Assembly (NCBI RefSeq): GCF_016756615.1
Contig: NZ_AP023262.1
Location: 1,054,001 to 1,118,000, forward strand
Reading direction: 5' to 3'
Length of the DNA stretch: 64,000 bases
Source of the DNA: Mesorhizobium sp. L-8-3
GTDB lineage: Bacteria > Pseudomonadota > Alphaproteobacteria > Rhizobiales > Rhizobiaceae
This document shows, piece after piece, positions 63,679-64,000 of this stretch (position 1 is the first letter of the stretch; every line of letters begins with the position of its first letter). The position numbers and the translations under genes are program-made. The notes under the pieces are model-generated. The model searched no databases, had not been told where the DNA came from, and saw only the letters and a program-made list of their open reading frames with translations.

Positions 63679-64000
63679 TTGAGCAGCGAACCCGAATTCG
63701 GCGCGCAGTCCATGGCCGCGCCCTTGCGACGCGTGCTGATGCGTTCGGCCGCGAGCGCGATGCACGGCGCCGACCGGCAGCGATGGCACTACGGCCCGGG
63801 CTTCGATCCGGCAAACGCGGCGCGCCAGCATGCCGCGCTGGCCGAACTGGTCGCGGCGTCGGGCGCGCGGATCGAATGGCTGCCCGACGAAGATGACGGG
63901 CTGGCGGATTCGGTCTTCACCCACGATCCCTCGCTGATGACCGACCACGGCGCCGTCATCCTGTCCATGGGCAAGCGGCTCCGCCGGGACGAGCCCGGCC
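63679..64000 (+). CDS. Dimethylargininase/amidinotransferase-family protein, partial at right edge
   Basis: The open frame runs off the window after about 107 codons. The N-terminal sequence includes LRRVLMRSAASAMHGADRQR, HYGPGFDPANAARQHAALAE and LPDEDDGLADSVFTHDPSLM, matching arginine-deiminase/DDAH proteins, whose D-x-V-F/DP motif positions the guanidino substrate. The catalytic His and Cys lie further on. The start is probably TTG 63679, 8 bases after GGAGG (63666-63670); TTG 63673 or a downstream ATG is possible. It probably hydrolyses an arginine or methylarginine delivered by the divergent transporter. Confidence 0.82.
   Translation, partial: MSSEPEFGAQSMAAPLRRVLMRSAASAMHGADRQRWHYGPGFDPANAARQHAALAELVAASGARIEWLPDEDDGLADSVFTHDPSLMTDHGAVILSMGKRLRRDEPG

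Overview
This 64 kb window is high-GC alphaproteobacterial DNA, most likely from the order Hyphomicrobiales (Rhizobiales) and probably a Mesorhizobium/Aminobacter/Chelativorans-like Phyllobacteriaceae. The evidence is the housekeeping block FYDLN-acid protein (TIGR02300 family) / tRNA-Ala(GGC) / aroA (class II EPSP synthase) / cmk / rpsA, a coxMNOP-type alternative cytochrome oxidase operon, many ABC and TRAP uptake operons, and rhizobial RIME-like and other intergenic palindromic repeats. Species is inferred from gene content only.

Layout. 1-2.2 kb: an M20 peptidase with a frameshift (runs off the left edge) and an RpiR regulator, divergent from a TetR regulator (2.3-3.0 kb). 3.0-7.7 kb: a decaying cluster with a 5'-truncated DUF3604 protein, an unknown exported protein, three HupE/UreJ-like membrane proteins (two broken) and a membrane-anchored PpiC-type isomerase. 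7.8-13.1 kb: a DUF2092 lipoprotein-localisation-like/small exported protein pair, an AraC regulator, a secreted beta-propeller protein with a +1 frameshift, and a small membrane protein. 13.6-18.7 kb: metallophosphoesterase, sugar-type ABC transporter without ATPase, and Tyr/inositol-type phosphatase, which together suggest uptake and cleavage of an organophosphate ester. 18.9-23.4 kb: coxMNOP plus a subunit IV. 23.5-25.8 kb: an APH-type kinase and class III PLP enzyme pair (phosphorylation then elimination of an amino alcohol). 26.1-32.1 kb: ornithine cyclodeaminase-like enzyme and TRAP transporter, divergent from an XRE-cupin regulator and an amidase. 32.3-34.7 kb: a DUF2189 membrane protein, a small exported protein with a C-terminal membrane-plus-Arg tail, and tRNA-Ala. 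34.8-39.4 kb: the housekeeping block, closed by a clear intrinsic terminator. 39.8-41.1 kb: an HXXEE membrane protein, a trinucleotide microsatellite and an IS1634-family transposase relic. 41.4-43.3 kb: divergent NmrA-type reductase and LysR regulator.

43.7-54.8 kb is the largest metabolic unit: a complete sugar-type ABC transporter (binding protein, two permeases, ATPase), an FCD-GntR regulator, aldehyde dehydrogenase, enolase-superfamily dehydratase, GMC oxidoreductase with a gluconate-dehydrogenase-subunit-3-like partner, and a DUF2855 protein. It reads as import and oxidation/dehydration of an undefined polyol or sugar acid. 54.9-59.1 kb: DoxX protein, an MHYT-GGDEF-EAL protein and a malate/L-lactate-dehydrogenase-family enzyme. 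59.1-60.2 kb is a gene-free block of tandem and inverted repeats. 60.2-64.0 kb: a polar amino acid ABC transporter divergent from a partial dimethylargininase/amidinotransferase-family gene, suggesting uptake of arginine-like or methylated-arginine substrates.

Four coding frame lesions plus one nonsense codon and one truncation fall within the first 12.7 kb. The remaining 51 kb shows only the transposase relic as clearly broken. This is either a genuinely decaying accessory zone or a local drop in sequence quality.
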